Source: Diospyros lotus (Eukaryota; Streptophyta; Magnoliopsida; Ericales; Ebenaceae). From it: DNA of 64,000 nt. The position numbers and the translations under genes are program-made. The stretch spans positions 10,269,922 to 10,333,921 of the forward strand of contig NC_068350.1 of assembly GCF_014633365.1 (NCBI RefSeq), written 5' to 3'. Below, piece by piece: positions 11,111-22,505 of this stretch (the first letter of the stretch is position 1; every line of letters begins with the position of its first letter). The notes under the pieces were generated by a model that was not told where the DNA came from, made no database searches, and worked only from the letters and a program-made list of their open reading frames with translations.

Positions 11111-13769
11111 TATTCTAGAATTGTAAAAAAGATATTGTGAAATTGTTTTAAAAGTTTCTTTAAAATCCTAATAATCAATTAAAATCATAAAATATTTTCA
11201 AATCATGCAAATTATGACAGTCCATTAATGATAAAATTTATTATATATTTTTCAATGTTATTATTTTTTATAATATAATTAGAATATTGTTATGCAATTA
11301 TAGTATTATGAGCTATAATAATATTGTTATAATGTATTATTATATATAATACTTTACTATTAACATACTATGATGTCGTAATGATATTTTAAAACTTTCT
11401 AAACCCAACCATACGGATGGATCATACAAATATAAATAAAACAAACAAAAATTTAACTCGATGGGGGCTCTCATCTCTGGACACGTCCACAGTTCCAAAA
11501 ATGCAATAATTCAATCGATGAATCAATAAAATAATAGCCTTTGAAAATCTAATAACTTTGATTACCAACTTTCAAGTTGTCGTGACTCGTGGTTAAAGAA
11601 ATGTCGCCCCTTCAGAGTCTTTAGAGTGGACGCAACTATCTGATAGGATTGGATTTTATGGAATATATTTTATCTTTATTTAATTCTTAATTTGAGGAGT
11701 TAGTTGTTCTCAAATAAATAAATAATTAACGACATAATAAATGAGACGGAAGAATTGACTGTCAAATGGAATGCGAATGTCCCGTCAGCCAGAATTGACA
11801 TAATAAAGTCTGGTTTGCAAATTAAAAGTCGTGATTATTACGAGTTTAACCTGGAATTCTTGGCCTACATGCGACCCTTTGCCCATTTATTGAATATTAT
11901 TATGAGATTCTCTGGGTGTTTAACTTCAAGACAACGTTTCAAATTATTAATTGAATAGTCAAATGGGTCAATTCGTTGCTATTTCATGTGCACTTGACCA
12001 CTTCGGTTGCTCAATTTTTGACCAGAAAGACCCCCATTGGCCATTGCTAATTTGCTGTCACAGGGCCTTTCAATCCATTTCTATGTCACTTGTGCATAGA
12101 TTAATATTCTAATTTCTAAGAAAGAGAGAGAGAGAGAGAGAGGCTGTATTATTTTATATAGATCTTACAGACAGAGTCTCGTAAAGAATTTTTCAATCCA
12201 AAAGAGCTGGATTTGCTGCATTCACAGAATGGGCAGGAAGGGCCAAAGATTAAGCCAATTGATTGGGCCAGTAAATTCAAAATGCACTCTGAGTTTGCTG
12301 AAATCTGGTGGGCTTAAATTAATGGTAGTTTGATTGGTGGCAAAGAGTTGTTTGTTGATTATGATTTAAAATTAAAAAGTGTGTAAAAGAAAAAATAAAA
12401 AGTTGAAAGAGAGAGAGATCCTTAAATGACAAAACCAAATTATAGTGGGTTTGTTTGAAAATAGCCCAAATTAACAGAGAGAAGGGTGGAATACATATAT
12501 ATTTGCATCGTTTGTCCATTTCTCTCAACTTTAATATTGAAGGGAATGTGTCGGCAAGGCTATTAACATCTAAACAAATTGATTTTTCGAAACAAATTAA
12601 TCAATAGATTGACATGCTATTGACTGTATCCCCCCACCAAATCGCAAGAAGAAAGAAACCATTCACGGGCTGCACTTGCTCTGTTCTTTCTCGAAAGGCA
12701 GATCATGAGGAACCCATCAATTAGCAAACCCCCATTTCATTTTCTAGCTCAGTTAGCAAACCCCATCAAATGCTGCAATTATCTACAATGAATAATGATA
12801 ACAATGTCCTTTTTCTAAAAAAAAAAATTATTTTGATTTTTTTTTTCAAAGTTCGCTTGACTAATCTCCAAAGACGAGCGAGTGACCTTCCCCCTTGATA
12901 TACTCTCTAGATAAATCCGAATGCGGATACAATCTATACACACTCAGAGTTAGACATTCAAATCAGTGCATGCAAGACTTAAATCTTTCAATAAATCTCT
13001 ACACTAATTCAACTCTCCATACTCTATATGAAATTTCAATTATTTTTACCACTACACTATGCTGGTGGGTGCTTCATTTTGTTGTATTTGATTGATCTCA
13101 TTACCTCTACAAGCAAAAAGAACAATTCAATTACAAGGTCAGTAATCCAAGAACAATTCAATTACGCGGTCATGTACTATATATATCTCAATGATTAATT
13201 GGACAAACATAATGTTGGGTTGGGTTTTTCCCTCTGTGGAGAGAAAGCCCAATACTTATAGGGATTAAAGCCCATATGAATTATGTAAGTTATTGAATCT
13301 TTCTCAAGTTTTATTTTACTAAACACCAAGTAAGTATATAGATGCAGGCAGTACGAGAGAGGTCTTCTTGAATAACAGAAATAAATTTTAATTTGTGCAA
13401 GAGAGAAGACACCAATTAGCAGATTGCATTTGGAATAGAGAGAAGAAGGATTTTAGTTTTAGTTCTGACTCGATGTTCACTTTGAGTGTAAAATTTTAAA
13501 TTCAAAATCAAATCTGATTAGAGAAAAACCTAAATCAAACCAATTTAAACCAATCAGCTTGATTTAATTCGAATTCTTAGATCCAATAACAACCATAAAA
13601 GGGAGTGTTGTGATTTGTTCTGTTTAGGGGAAGCATTGCAAAACTTGCCTAAAAGACATCTCTTTTATATCAGCAGTGAAGAATTTTTAGAACAAAAAGA
13701 ATTGAAATTCAACTTTATCTAGTAAGTGAGAATATATATAGACAACCAACGCATAAATACATTTTAATA
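11111..13769. other. Unassigned intergenic DNA with a GA microsatellite
   Basis: No recognisable gene on either strand. The stretch holds a (GA)n run at about 12119-12143, a T/A-rich tract near 12818-12850 and otherwise ordinary AT-rich spacer. The part 11400-13250 is less repetitive than its surroundings and could be genuine host spacer or a promoter-distal region. I cannot support any product. Confidence 0.45.
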
Positions 13770-13774
13770 CTTTC

Positions 13775-13992
13775 TAACAGAGTATTTGATTTTTAATTCA
13801 TTTCATTGTATTTTTGTTTCTGTTATTTCATTTCTAGTATTGCTGTTTTGAACGATATGCTGTTTTGAACAATGATACTTTGGTAATTTTGATGTATTAG
13901 TTTTAGGGCTAGTATTTAAAGGCTGAGATCCATTTAATGGAAAGATCAATGAGGCTATTTACATTTGTCTCTCTCTCTCCTCTGTTTCGATA
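13775..13992 (+). repeat. Copia 5' LTR with TA...TA ends
   Basis: The LTR begins TAACAGAGTATTTG and ends CTGTTTCGATA, directly before the primer site. It differs from the 3' LTR at two bases (A/G in 'caatgatac', C/A in 'ctctcctctg'). The ends are not the usual TG...CA, yet they are the same in both copies and fit the CTTTC duplication exactly. Confidence 0.93.
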
Positions 13993-14004
13993 TGGTATCA
14001 GAGC
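13993..14004 (+). other. Copia primer-binding site
   Basis: TGGTATCAGAGC abuts the LTR. It is complementary to the 3' end of initiator tRNA-Met, the standard plant copia primer. Confidence 0.9.
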
Positions 14005-14221
14005 TTTTTGAAACCCTAGGCTCGCGCTTTCGTCTCCATCGATCACGGTCCTTTCTCCGGTGATCTTCGACTCTGACGAGCTCAACGAGTCTTAGGTACG
14101 TTTCTCTCTTCGCTGTATTTTCTCTCTTCGTTGTGAATCTCCATTGTTCGGAGTTTTCCTCCTTTATATCTTTTGATCGGAGATCCAAAAATCGATCTCT
14201 TTCCGTGGTAGCTTTCTGCTA

Positions 14222-17200
14222 TTGTTTTCTTTTTCTTCGATCGTCCATACTTGTTCTATGGCGAATATGTTTCCAGAAATATCTTCTCCGTCAATGAGTC
14301 ACTCATCTGCCATTGACGATGTCTTGAGCCCCTACTATTTGCACCACTCCGACAATCCTGGACTATTGTTGGTGTCGCAACCTTTGGCGGGAGACAACTA
14401 CTCGTCCTGGAGTCGTGCCATGCTCATCGCACTCTCGGTAAAGAACAAATTAGGGTTTGTAAATGGCTTGATTTCTCGGCCATCAGGTGATGATCCACTT
14501 CTCAGTTCTTGGATACGGAACAATAACATAGTGATTTCATGGATATTGAACTCTATCTCTAAAGAAATCTCGGCAAGTATTATTTTTTCTGATTCTGCTT
14601 ATGGCATATGGAATGATTTAAAAGAAAGATATCAACAAGCTAATGGTCCTCGAATCTTCCAACTTAGGAGAGAATTGATGAACCTGCAACAAGGACAGCT
14701 ATCAATAAGTGCCTATTTTACCAAATTAAAGATCATTTGGGATGAACTTAGCAGCTATAGGCCAACTTGTTCTTGTGGAAAATGTACATGTGGTGGTTTG
14801 AAGTCTTTAGCTGAATATTATCATGCCGAGTATGTCATGTCTTTTCTTATGGGTTTAAATGACACTTATTCTCAAGTTAGAGGACAATTATTGTTGATGG
14901 ACCCAATTCCACCTATCAATAAGGTTTTTGCCCTGGTTACACAAGAGGAGAACCAAAGAAACATACATAATATATTTGGTAATTCTGATCCTGTTACACT
15001 ATTGGTCAAGAATGACACATATCAGTCTGGTCAGGGTAAAAATCAGAAGAGGGAGAAGTCCTTTTGTACTCATTGCGGGTTTACTGGACATACCATAGAT
15101 AAGTGTTACAAACTCCATGGATATCCTCCCGGTTATAAGCCTAGACAACGAGGAAATAATTCTGGTCACATGGCTGTTAATAATCAGAATAAAAATCCCG
15201 TTGTGAGTCAGGTATCAGGATCTATCTCTAGCTCCTCTCAAACTCAAGGAGTAGAAGGATTTATGCAATCCCTGAGTCCACTGCAATATCAGAGTCTTTT
15301 GAGCATGCTGAGTTCTCACCTCTCAGTTGTCAAGCAAGAAAATGCTGAGTCTACTCCTTCTGATGCCCCTTCTTCTTCTGGTCAGGCATCAGGTATCTGT
15401 TTTTCTATTAATATCTGTTCATTGCTTAGTAATCCTAATCATTGGGTGTTGGATTCTGAAGCCACAAGTCATGTGTGTTCTAATTTTGCATCTTTTGTTG
15501 AGTTGAAGCCTATTCGGGATGCTTATGTTACTTTACCTGACCACACACGGATTTTAGTTCAATACACGGGCAGTGTTAAACTTACTCCACATATAGTGTT
15601 GGACAATGTTCTATATGTGCCTCATTTTAAGTTTAACCTTATTTCAGTGAGTGCATTAGTAAGACAAAATTCTATGAGTCTCAATTTTACCTCTCATTCC
15701 TGTACAATACAGGATGCACACACTTCGAAGATGATTGGCAAGGCTGAATTGATTGCTGGATTATATGTTTTGGATGCTATTTCTGGTGTAGTAGATTCTG
15801 GGGTTCCTGTGGCCATAGTAGCTCATGTTAGTAAGACTACTTGGCATAACAGGCTAGGGCATCTCTCTTTCAAGAGATTGGATTTAATAAAGCCTCAACT
15901 TCAATTCCATACTACTGATCATGATTTTTGTTCTGTTTGTCCCTTAGCTAAACAAAGGAGACTGTCTTTTATATCTCATAATCACCTATCACAGAATGCT
16001 TTTGATTTGATTCATTATGACACTTGGGGTCCTTATCATGTGCCTACCTATGTTGGATATAAATATTTCTTGACCTTAGTTGATGATTGCACGAGATACA
16101 CTTGGGTTTTCCTTATGAGAAATAAATCAGAAGCTAAGGCCATTATCCCTAAGTTTTTTTCTCTGGTAGAAACTCAATTCAATAAGAAGATTAAAAGGTT
16201 TAGGTCAGATAATGCTCCTGAACTTAAATTTGCTGATTATTTTGCCTCTAAAGGAGTTATTCACCAGTTTTCATGTGTTGAGAGGCCTGAACAAAACTCA
16301 GTGGTTGAAAGGAAACATCAGCATCTCTTAAATGTGGCACGAGCACTTTTTTTTCAATCTAGGGTTCCTATTCAGTTCTGGGGTAACTGTATTCTCACTG
16401 CCACTTACCTGATAAATAGAACTCCTTCTCCTCTCTTGCATTCCAAAACACCTTATCAACTGTTATATCAGTCACCAGTTGATTATACCCCTCTTCGAGT
16501 GTTTGGTAGCCTTTGTTTTGCCTCTACATTGTCCTCTCATAGATCAAAATTTCATCCTAGGGCTGCTGCCTGCATTTTTGTTGGTTATCCTCCAAATATT
16601 AAAGGATACAAACTTTATGATCTTCACACCAAATCCATTTTCATTTCCCGGGATGTGCAATTTCATGAGCACATTTTCCCTTTTCATTCTGTCACTCTTC
16701 CTGAGGAAGTAGTTGAACCATTCCATGATTTGGTGCTTCCATTCCCAGCCACTGACTTGCCTTCTTCCCATGCTCCATTGCCGGTTGTTCCTTCAGATTT
16801 TTCTACAATTGACCTTCTTTCCTCTTCTTTGCGTAATCCTATTGATAGTCCACCTTCTTTACCTAATTCTGTCACTTCAGTTCGCAGATCTACTAGGGTG
16901 ATTAGACCTCCTACATACCTTCAGGATTTTCATTGCAACCTTCTTTCTCACAAGACACCTCCTTCAACCAACAGTCCTTATCCCTTGTCTCAATACCTTT
17001 CTTATTCAAATTTTTCTCCAGCCCATAGCTCATTTCTACTTCAAGTGTCAGCTGATTTTGAGTCTCACTTCTATCATCAAGCTGTTCCCCATGCCCATTG
17101 GAGAGATGCCATGAAAGCTGAGTTAGATGCTATTCATCTTAATCACACTTGGACAGTCACTTCTTTGCCTCCGCACAAGCATGCCATTGGGTGTAAATGG

Positions 17201-18613
17201 GTTTATAAAATAAAATACAAGTATGATGGGTCTATAGAGAGACATAAGGCTCGCTTGGTTGCAAAAGGATATACCCAACAAGAAGGATTGGATTTTTTGG
17301 ACACCTTTTCTCCTGTAGCAAAACTGGTTACTGTAAAAATTCTGCTGGCTCTTGCGGCTATGAATAGGTGGTCTCTTGTGCAATTAGATGTGAACAATGC
17401 TTTTCTTAATGGGGATCTTTTTGAAGAAGTGTATATGGAATTGCCTCTTGGATATAGGCCTCCAATCCCGGTTGGTTCAACAAGGGAGAAATTAGTTTGC
17501 CGGTTACATAAATCAATTTATGGTTTAAAACAGGCTTCAAGGCAGTGGTTTTCAAAATTTTCTAATGCCCTCCTTCAATTTGGTTTTGTCCAGTCCAAAT
17601 CTGATTATTCATTGTTTACTAAGGGCAAAGGATCTTCTTTTGTGGCTCTTTTGGTGTATGTGGATGATATCATCCTCACAGGCCCCAATCTTACAGCTAT
17701 AAATGATCTTAAGTTGTTTCTCCACAGCCAATTCAAACTTAAAGACCTTGGAAAATTGCGATATTTTCTTGGCTTGGAGATTGCTCAATCTAAAAAGGGT
17801 ATATTCTTTTCTCAAAGACATTATACGTTGCAATTGTTGGAAGATTCTGGTCTCTTGGCTAGTAAGCCTGTTTCTCTACCTATGATACCCAATCTGAAAC
17901 TTAGTGCTTCTGATAGTAAGTTGCTTGAGGATTCTTCTCTTTATCGAAGATTGGTAGGCAGGTTGTTATATCTTACTATTTCCCGGCCGGATATCACTTT
18001 TGCGGTTCACAAACTCAGTCAGTTTGTATCCAGTCCTCGCCAATCCCATCTTGATTCTGTTTATCACTTGCTGCAATACCTTAAGGCAGCTCCTGGCTAA
18101 GGTTTATTTTTTCCAGCAACTTCATCTATGCAGCTTAGGGCTTTCTCAGATGCTGACTGGGCTTCTTGTTTAGATACCCGGCGTTCAATCACGGGTTATT
18201 GCGTATTTCTTGGTGATTGTTTGGTATCTTGGCGCTCTAAAAAGCAAGCTACTGTATCTCGTTCCTCAGCTGAAGCTGAGTATCGTGCCTTGGCTGCCAC
18301 TGCTAGTGAACTCACTTGGATTACCCAGCTCTTGTTAGATTTTCAAGTTTCTGTTTCTGCACCTGCTATCCTATTTTGTGATAATCAAGCTGCTGTCCAT
18401 ATTGCTACTAACCCGGTTTTCCATGAACGCACCAAGCATATAGAGCTTGATTGCCATTTTGTTCGTGACAAGGTCTTAACTGGTCAGATCAAGCTTGTCC
18501 CTATTCGGTCTAACCATCAACTGGCAGATATGTTTACCAAAGCTTTGCCTCGTTCTCACCTTTTTTCATTACTGTCCAAGATGGCCATTCTCAATCCTCA
18601 TGGTCCATCTTGA
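14222..18613 (+). pseudogene. Copia gag-pol polyprotein with one internal stop
   Basis: The frame is open for 1292 codons, stops at TAA 18098-18100, and continues in the same frame to 18613. The stop falls where copia proteins have Gln before the RNase H domain, so CAA-to-TAA is likely. Domains: gag (about residues 40-270); CCHC knuckle CTHCGFTGHTIDKC (from 282); protease, where the active-site text is WVLDSEATSH (411-414 DSEA, Gly replaced by Glu); integrase zinc region HNRLGH (542 on) and catalytic Asp 600, Asp 663, Glu 696; reverse transcriptase with YVDD at 1146; RNase H with FSDADWASC near 18140. Translation may start at the Met at 14258 rather than 14222. The altered protease and the stop make this copy non-autonomous, though it was probably active recently. 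Confidence 0.94.
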
Positions 18614-18620
18614 GGGGGCA
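18610..18620 (+). other. Copia polypurine tract
   Basis: TTGAGGGGGCA immediately precedes the 3' LTR. It is the expected plus-strand priming site and overlaps the end of the polyprotein frame (stop at 18611-18613). Confidence 0.75.
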
Positions 18621-18838
18621 TAACAGAGTATTTGATTTTTAATTCATTTCATTGTATTTTTGTTTCTGTTATTTCATTTCTAGTATTGCTGTTTTGAACG
18701 ATATGCTGTTTTGAACAATGGTACTTTGGTAATTTTGATGTATTAGTTTTAGGGCTAGTATTTAAAGGCTGAGATCCATTTAATGGAAAGATCAATGAGG
18801 CTATTTACATTTGTCTCTCTCTCTCATCTGTTTCGATA
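18621..18838 (+). repeat. Copia 3' LTR
   Basis: This copy is 216 of 218 positions identical to 13775-13992 and is followed by the duplicated CTTTC. Confidence 0.95.
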
Positions 18839-18967
18839 CTTTCACTCTCCCACTTACACCTAAACACATACACCTTACTTTCACACAAATATTTCTTTCG
18901 AGTAATGCTAAAGGTGCACCGTGAGCTACACCACCGACTACCAAAATAATTTAAAAATAATTGTTTA

Positions 18968-18995
18968 TCCAATATTATATATATATAATATTGGA
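18968..18995. repeat. 28-bp perfect palindrome
   Basis: The sequence reads the same on both strands around a TATATATATATA core, with arms TCCAATAT and ATATTGGA. It lies in the left arm of the long-inverted-repeat element and has no counterpart in the right arm, so it is a later insertion or expansion. Confidence 0.7.
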
Positions 18996-19207
18996 TATTA
19001 TTTTGTGTGAGAAGATTACGTCTTCTTCTCTCTCCCTACTACCCGCCCAAATCCAAAACCCAAAGCCATCTTCTCCATCTTCTTCCTCACTCATTCAGTC
19101 TCTCTCTCTCACACCCATTTTCACTCTCTCTTTCTCTCTTTTAAACCCACTACTCTCTCTCTCTCAAACCGTCACCCCTCCTCGCCCCACGACCGCTGCG
19201 AGCATCG

Positions 19208-19231
19208 CCGTCGCCCCCCCCCCCCCCCCCC
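19208..19231 (+). repeat. Poly-C run
   Basis: An almost pure C homopolymer of about 24 bases in the left arm. It is prone to sequencing and assembly length error. Confidence 0.8.
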
Positions 19232-21025
19232 CAGTTGCGAGCAACGCTTGTTGTCTGTCGCCCTCACCATTGACCATAGACAGCCGTTACCCCCCCTCCC
19301 ACACCACCTTTGGGACAGCCATCGCCCTCCCTGCCAACCGCGGACAGCGCATCGCCCCTCCCACTCCCCCATCGCCATAGCCCCCAGCAGGTCACCCCCA
19401 CCCGCTCACAGCGTCTCGTCCCCGCCCGTAATATTTAGCCTTTAAATTAATAAATTATTTAGCTATTTCAATAAGTTTTTTTTTTTTTTTTTTCTCTTAG
19501 CTTATGCCAAAGATGGAACTTGACGATTTTGTATTTCAGAAAAAGTTAAGCAAATCTATTTTTTCAAGTTGTTGACAATGAATGAGATGCTAATTAGTGG
19601 CAGATGAATGGGTATGTAAATGCAGAAGTTGGATTTGAATTAGATTAAGAGAATAAAAATAATTTATTAATTATTTAGTTGTTTTTCAAATTAAGTTTTG
19701 ATTTTTTAGTTATTTGTATTTTTTGTTTTAAATTGAATAAACCAATTTGACAAAAATATATAATTATTTTATAAATTAGTTTTGTTACCGTAACAAGCTA
19801 TGAAAGAAATATAGACATTGATTTTTCTAAATTTTGATTACTCTACTTCAGTTTAATTTCACAATAAAATAATTTAATTTATGGTTAGACTTTTCGTGTT
19901 GATCACTATTCAATTTGTCCAATAGTTATGCCTTTGACTGGCTTCTCTCGATTTCAAGGCTAAGTCCTCAATATAGAGTATTGTTTTAGAACTTGCTCTA
20001 TTTGTGAAAAAGAAGACATAACTCGATCTCCTAATTGATTTTCAAATAATCAAATCAATTATTAAATTTGAAATTGAATGATTATTGAAGTACTTAAATC
20101 TCAAAATTTTACATCTTTACAAAGATGTTACTGGCTAAATGTTATTCCTTGGATAATTTTAACCAATTGATGATATATATATATATATATTGCAAACAAA
20201 GTTCAAACTCCAATCTTCTCACACAAAATAATATTTAGACATTTTCGTTTTATTTAACATCATCTTTAATTTTTTTCTTATAACATTCACTTGCTTATAA
20301 ATTTTGTTCCCTAACCACATCATATAAACTTAATATTTCATAAATTTAAACCCCAAACTCCTCACACAATTAAATAAATTATATTTCTTATAACTCAAAA
20401 TAAATCATATTTTTTATTTTTTATTTCACAGTCAACTCAAAAAAAAAAAAAACAAAGCAAATAGAAAAATTAAAGCCAAAAAAAAAGAAATGTATGTGCG
20501 ACTCGCTGGTTGGGGCGGACGGCAACAGAAGGGTCGACGGGTGGGGGCGCCGGCAGGCGAAGGGGTCGGGGGGTAACATGCTGGGGGCGACGGCAGTGGG
20601 GGCACAACTGTGGTGCGGTGCGAGCAGTGATGGGTGGCCGTCCAAGCTGTCGTGTGGTGGGTGCGGGCAATTGCTTGTGGCGGAGGGAGGGGCGAGGATG
20701 GGTGGGGGTGAGGCTCTGCGACCGAATGGCAAGGGGGGCAATGGCGGTCCGAGAGACGGTGGGAGGGGGGCAACGGCAGTCCGACTGGGGGTGGGTTTGA
20801 GAAACAAAGAGTGCAGGAGAGAGAGAGAGAGAGAGAGAGAGTGAGGAAGAAGATGGAGAAGATGGTTTTGGGTTTGGGCGGGTAGCAGGGGAGAGAAGAT
20901 GGAGAAGATGGCTTTGGGTGGGCATGTACCTTTCTTGGACTTGCAAAATTCAAAATATAATATAAAAGTTATTTTTAAATTGTTTCGGTAGCTCACGGCA
21001 TACCTATAGCATTAGGCATTTCTTT

Positions 21026-22505
21026 AACAATTTCTGTAGACTCTTTTTCTTTTCTTCCCCCACTTTGTTCTGCTTTTTCTTTCCTCACCCACACCGACAA
21101 ACTCTGCCCAACTTCCGTCTTTATATTTTGTTCAAAGTCCATGCTGGAAGCTGGCGGAGAAAGAAGAGCAGCTTCTGGAAAGAAGCTTCCAGTTGGTGTG
21201 CTGGAGAGCTCTTCAAGGAAGCTGCTGGAGAGGAAAACAGAGGGAGAGAAATTTCTAAAGGCGATGACGGGACCTTCAATTCTCCCCCTCAACATCCACT
21301 TCATCCGGCTTTGTTGTCATTCCTAATTTTCATCGAAATTCTATGAACTTGGATAAATTCAAACTCTTTGTGAAAATATTTGCGATTTGGTCTCCTGTCT
21401 TGATTGGATGCATTTTAATCTCTTCTTATAGTATTTTTTCCCTTATATAATGATGGTATATCTGTTGTGTGCTCTAAGTCTAAGTGTAACTGTGAGTTTG
21501 TGTCCCACGTTGATTAGATAAAAAGATGAGAGTGGGCATTTATACTTCTCCCTCTTACTTAGGTTTGGGCCCTAAAAGGCACCTAGATTTTGTAAGCAAG
21601 CAAACCCCTTGGGCCTCGTATGCCATCGTCGATTGGTCAAACGGGTGAGTAAGTTGGGTCGGGTCACATATTTTTATATAAAGGAAATTAAAATCATTAT
21701 TATTATTTTTTTATTTCCTTTCTTCCTCCTAGAGTCGATCTGTCTTCCGAATGGGTTATCAAGCAAATGACCCATTAACTTTCTGACGCTTCATCTGCAT
21801 CAATCGTCAGAATTAAAGCCAGCGTTCAATGCCAACTTGAATGGTGCGTCGCCTTGATGATCTCAGCATAGCCTATAAAAGGTTAGTCGAGCCTCGGTCT
21901 CTAATCACCGAGTTCATAGTGCAGAGCCTTGGTTTCCCTGTGTTCGGTCTGTCGCACAAAGAGCAAGTGCCTTCCCAGTTCTACCAGATCCAGCCGATTG
22001 AGGTCATCGTTCGCCAGAGCAAGACTGTTCTATCCTACTTGGACAAATGCCGGAGCCTACAGTGACTGAAGCAAGGTGTTACTGTCTTCAGGACAGCGCT
22101 GACAGCGTGCCTTGATCCTTTGCTTCCTCCTGACTCTTCCTTTGTGCGATTCTGGTGGTGTTTCCATCTTTTCTGGTTGCTGCTGTCTCGCCGGAGTCTG
22201 GGTTTGTTGTTCTTCCTTACACTGCTCTGCTGCTATTATATTATATTTCTGTTGTTATTTGTTGTGAGAAGTTCACTACAACCAGTGGAATTCCTTTGTT
22301 GTTGTTGTTGCAAATTGTGTTTATTCTAGGGGTGTCAATGGTTCAAATTCATTCGGTTCTATAAGAATCTAGTAATCGAACCATTTTTAACAGTTCTGAA
22401 AAAATAAAAACTGTAACCAAATCATTACATATACAAAATCAAACCATGACCAATCCGTCACACCGGACCGGTTTCGATTCTATCCAATTAACATTTAGCT
22501 TCTAA
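21026..22505. other. Unassigned region with LTR-like stretch
   Basis: No product is recognised. Around 21490-21560 the text GTCCCACGTTGATTAGAT followed by GAGAGTGGGCATTTATACT resembles the U3/TATA part of plant copia or TRIM LTRs. The TATAAAAGG at about 21873 and the T/G-rich tail to 22330 could be R/U5. No matching ends, partner LTR or duplication were found. At 22328 a new text starts AGGGGTGTCAATGGTTC, which resembles a hAT-type MITE end, but no partner end was seen. Confidence 0.3.

Larger units (their letters stand above)
13775..18838 (+). mobile_element. Full-length Ty1/copia retrotransposon
   Basis: A 5064-bp element is bounded by two 218-bp LTRs (13775-13992, 18621-18838) differing at only two positions. 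It is flanked by the 5-bp target duplication CTTTC (13770-13774, 18839-18843). A tRNA-Met-type primer site TGGTATCAGAGC follows the left LTR, and a purine tract GAGGGGGCA precedes the right one. One polyprotein frame fills the inside with integrase before reverse transcriptase, the copia order. Small LTRs, ~5 kb size and the gag start suggest the Retrofit/Ale group, which is inference. LTR divergence of 0.9% marks it as a young insertion. Confidence 0.96.
18899..21017. mobile_element. Non-autonomous element with long, GC-rich inverted repeats
   Basis: The left tip CGAGTAATGCTAAAGG and the right tip (reverse complement GCCTAATGCTATAGG) open inverted repeats of roughly 500 bp (to about 19440, and from about 20480). 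Both contain the GTGAGCTAC-AATTTAAAAATAA block, 'catcttctccatcttcttcctcact'-type text, CT-microsatellites and C-rich tails. ATTTCTTT lies directly outside both ends (18891-18898, 21018-21025), an 8-bp target duplication. The centre (19440-20480) is AT-rich and has no transposase. An 8-bp duplication fits hAT or Mutator-like elements. The Pro-rich frames inside the arms (up to 191 codons at 20421-20996) look like by-products of C/CT-rich sequence. Confidence 0.75.

Noticed and set aside
18961..19380. Plus-strand frame of 139 codons, Pro/Ser-rich
   Set aside because: It is the mirror counterpart in the left arm of the same element and includes a C homopolymer. Not a gene.
20421..20996. Minus-strand open frame of 191 codons rich in Pro, Ser and His
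   Set aside because: It lies in the right arm of an inverted-repeat element. Several overlapping frames are open at once because of C/CT-rich composition, and there is no domain.
21065..21346. Possible host exon (MLEAGGERRAASGKK... and the minus frame opposite)
   Set aside because: Both strands are open, no domain is known, there are no splice context or flanking exons, and it lies next to transposon ends. I cannot support a gene.
22120..22364. Two overlapping 69-codon Leu/Phe-rich frames
   Set aside because: They arise from TTG/TTC-rich sequence similar to LTR R/U5 regions and have no recognisable product.
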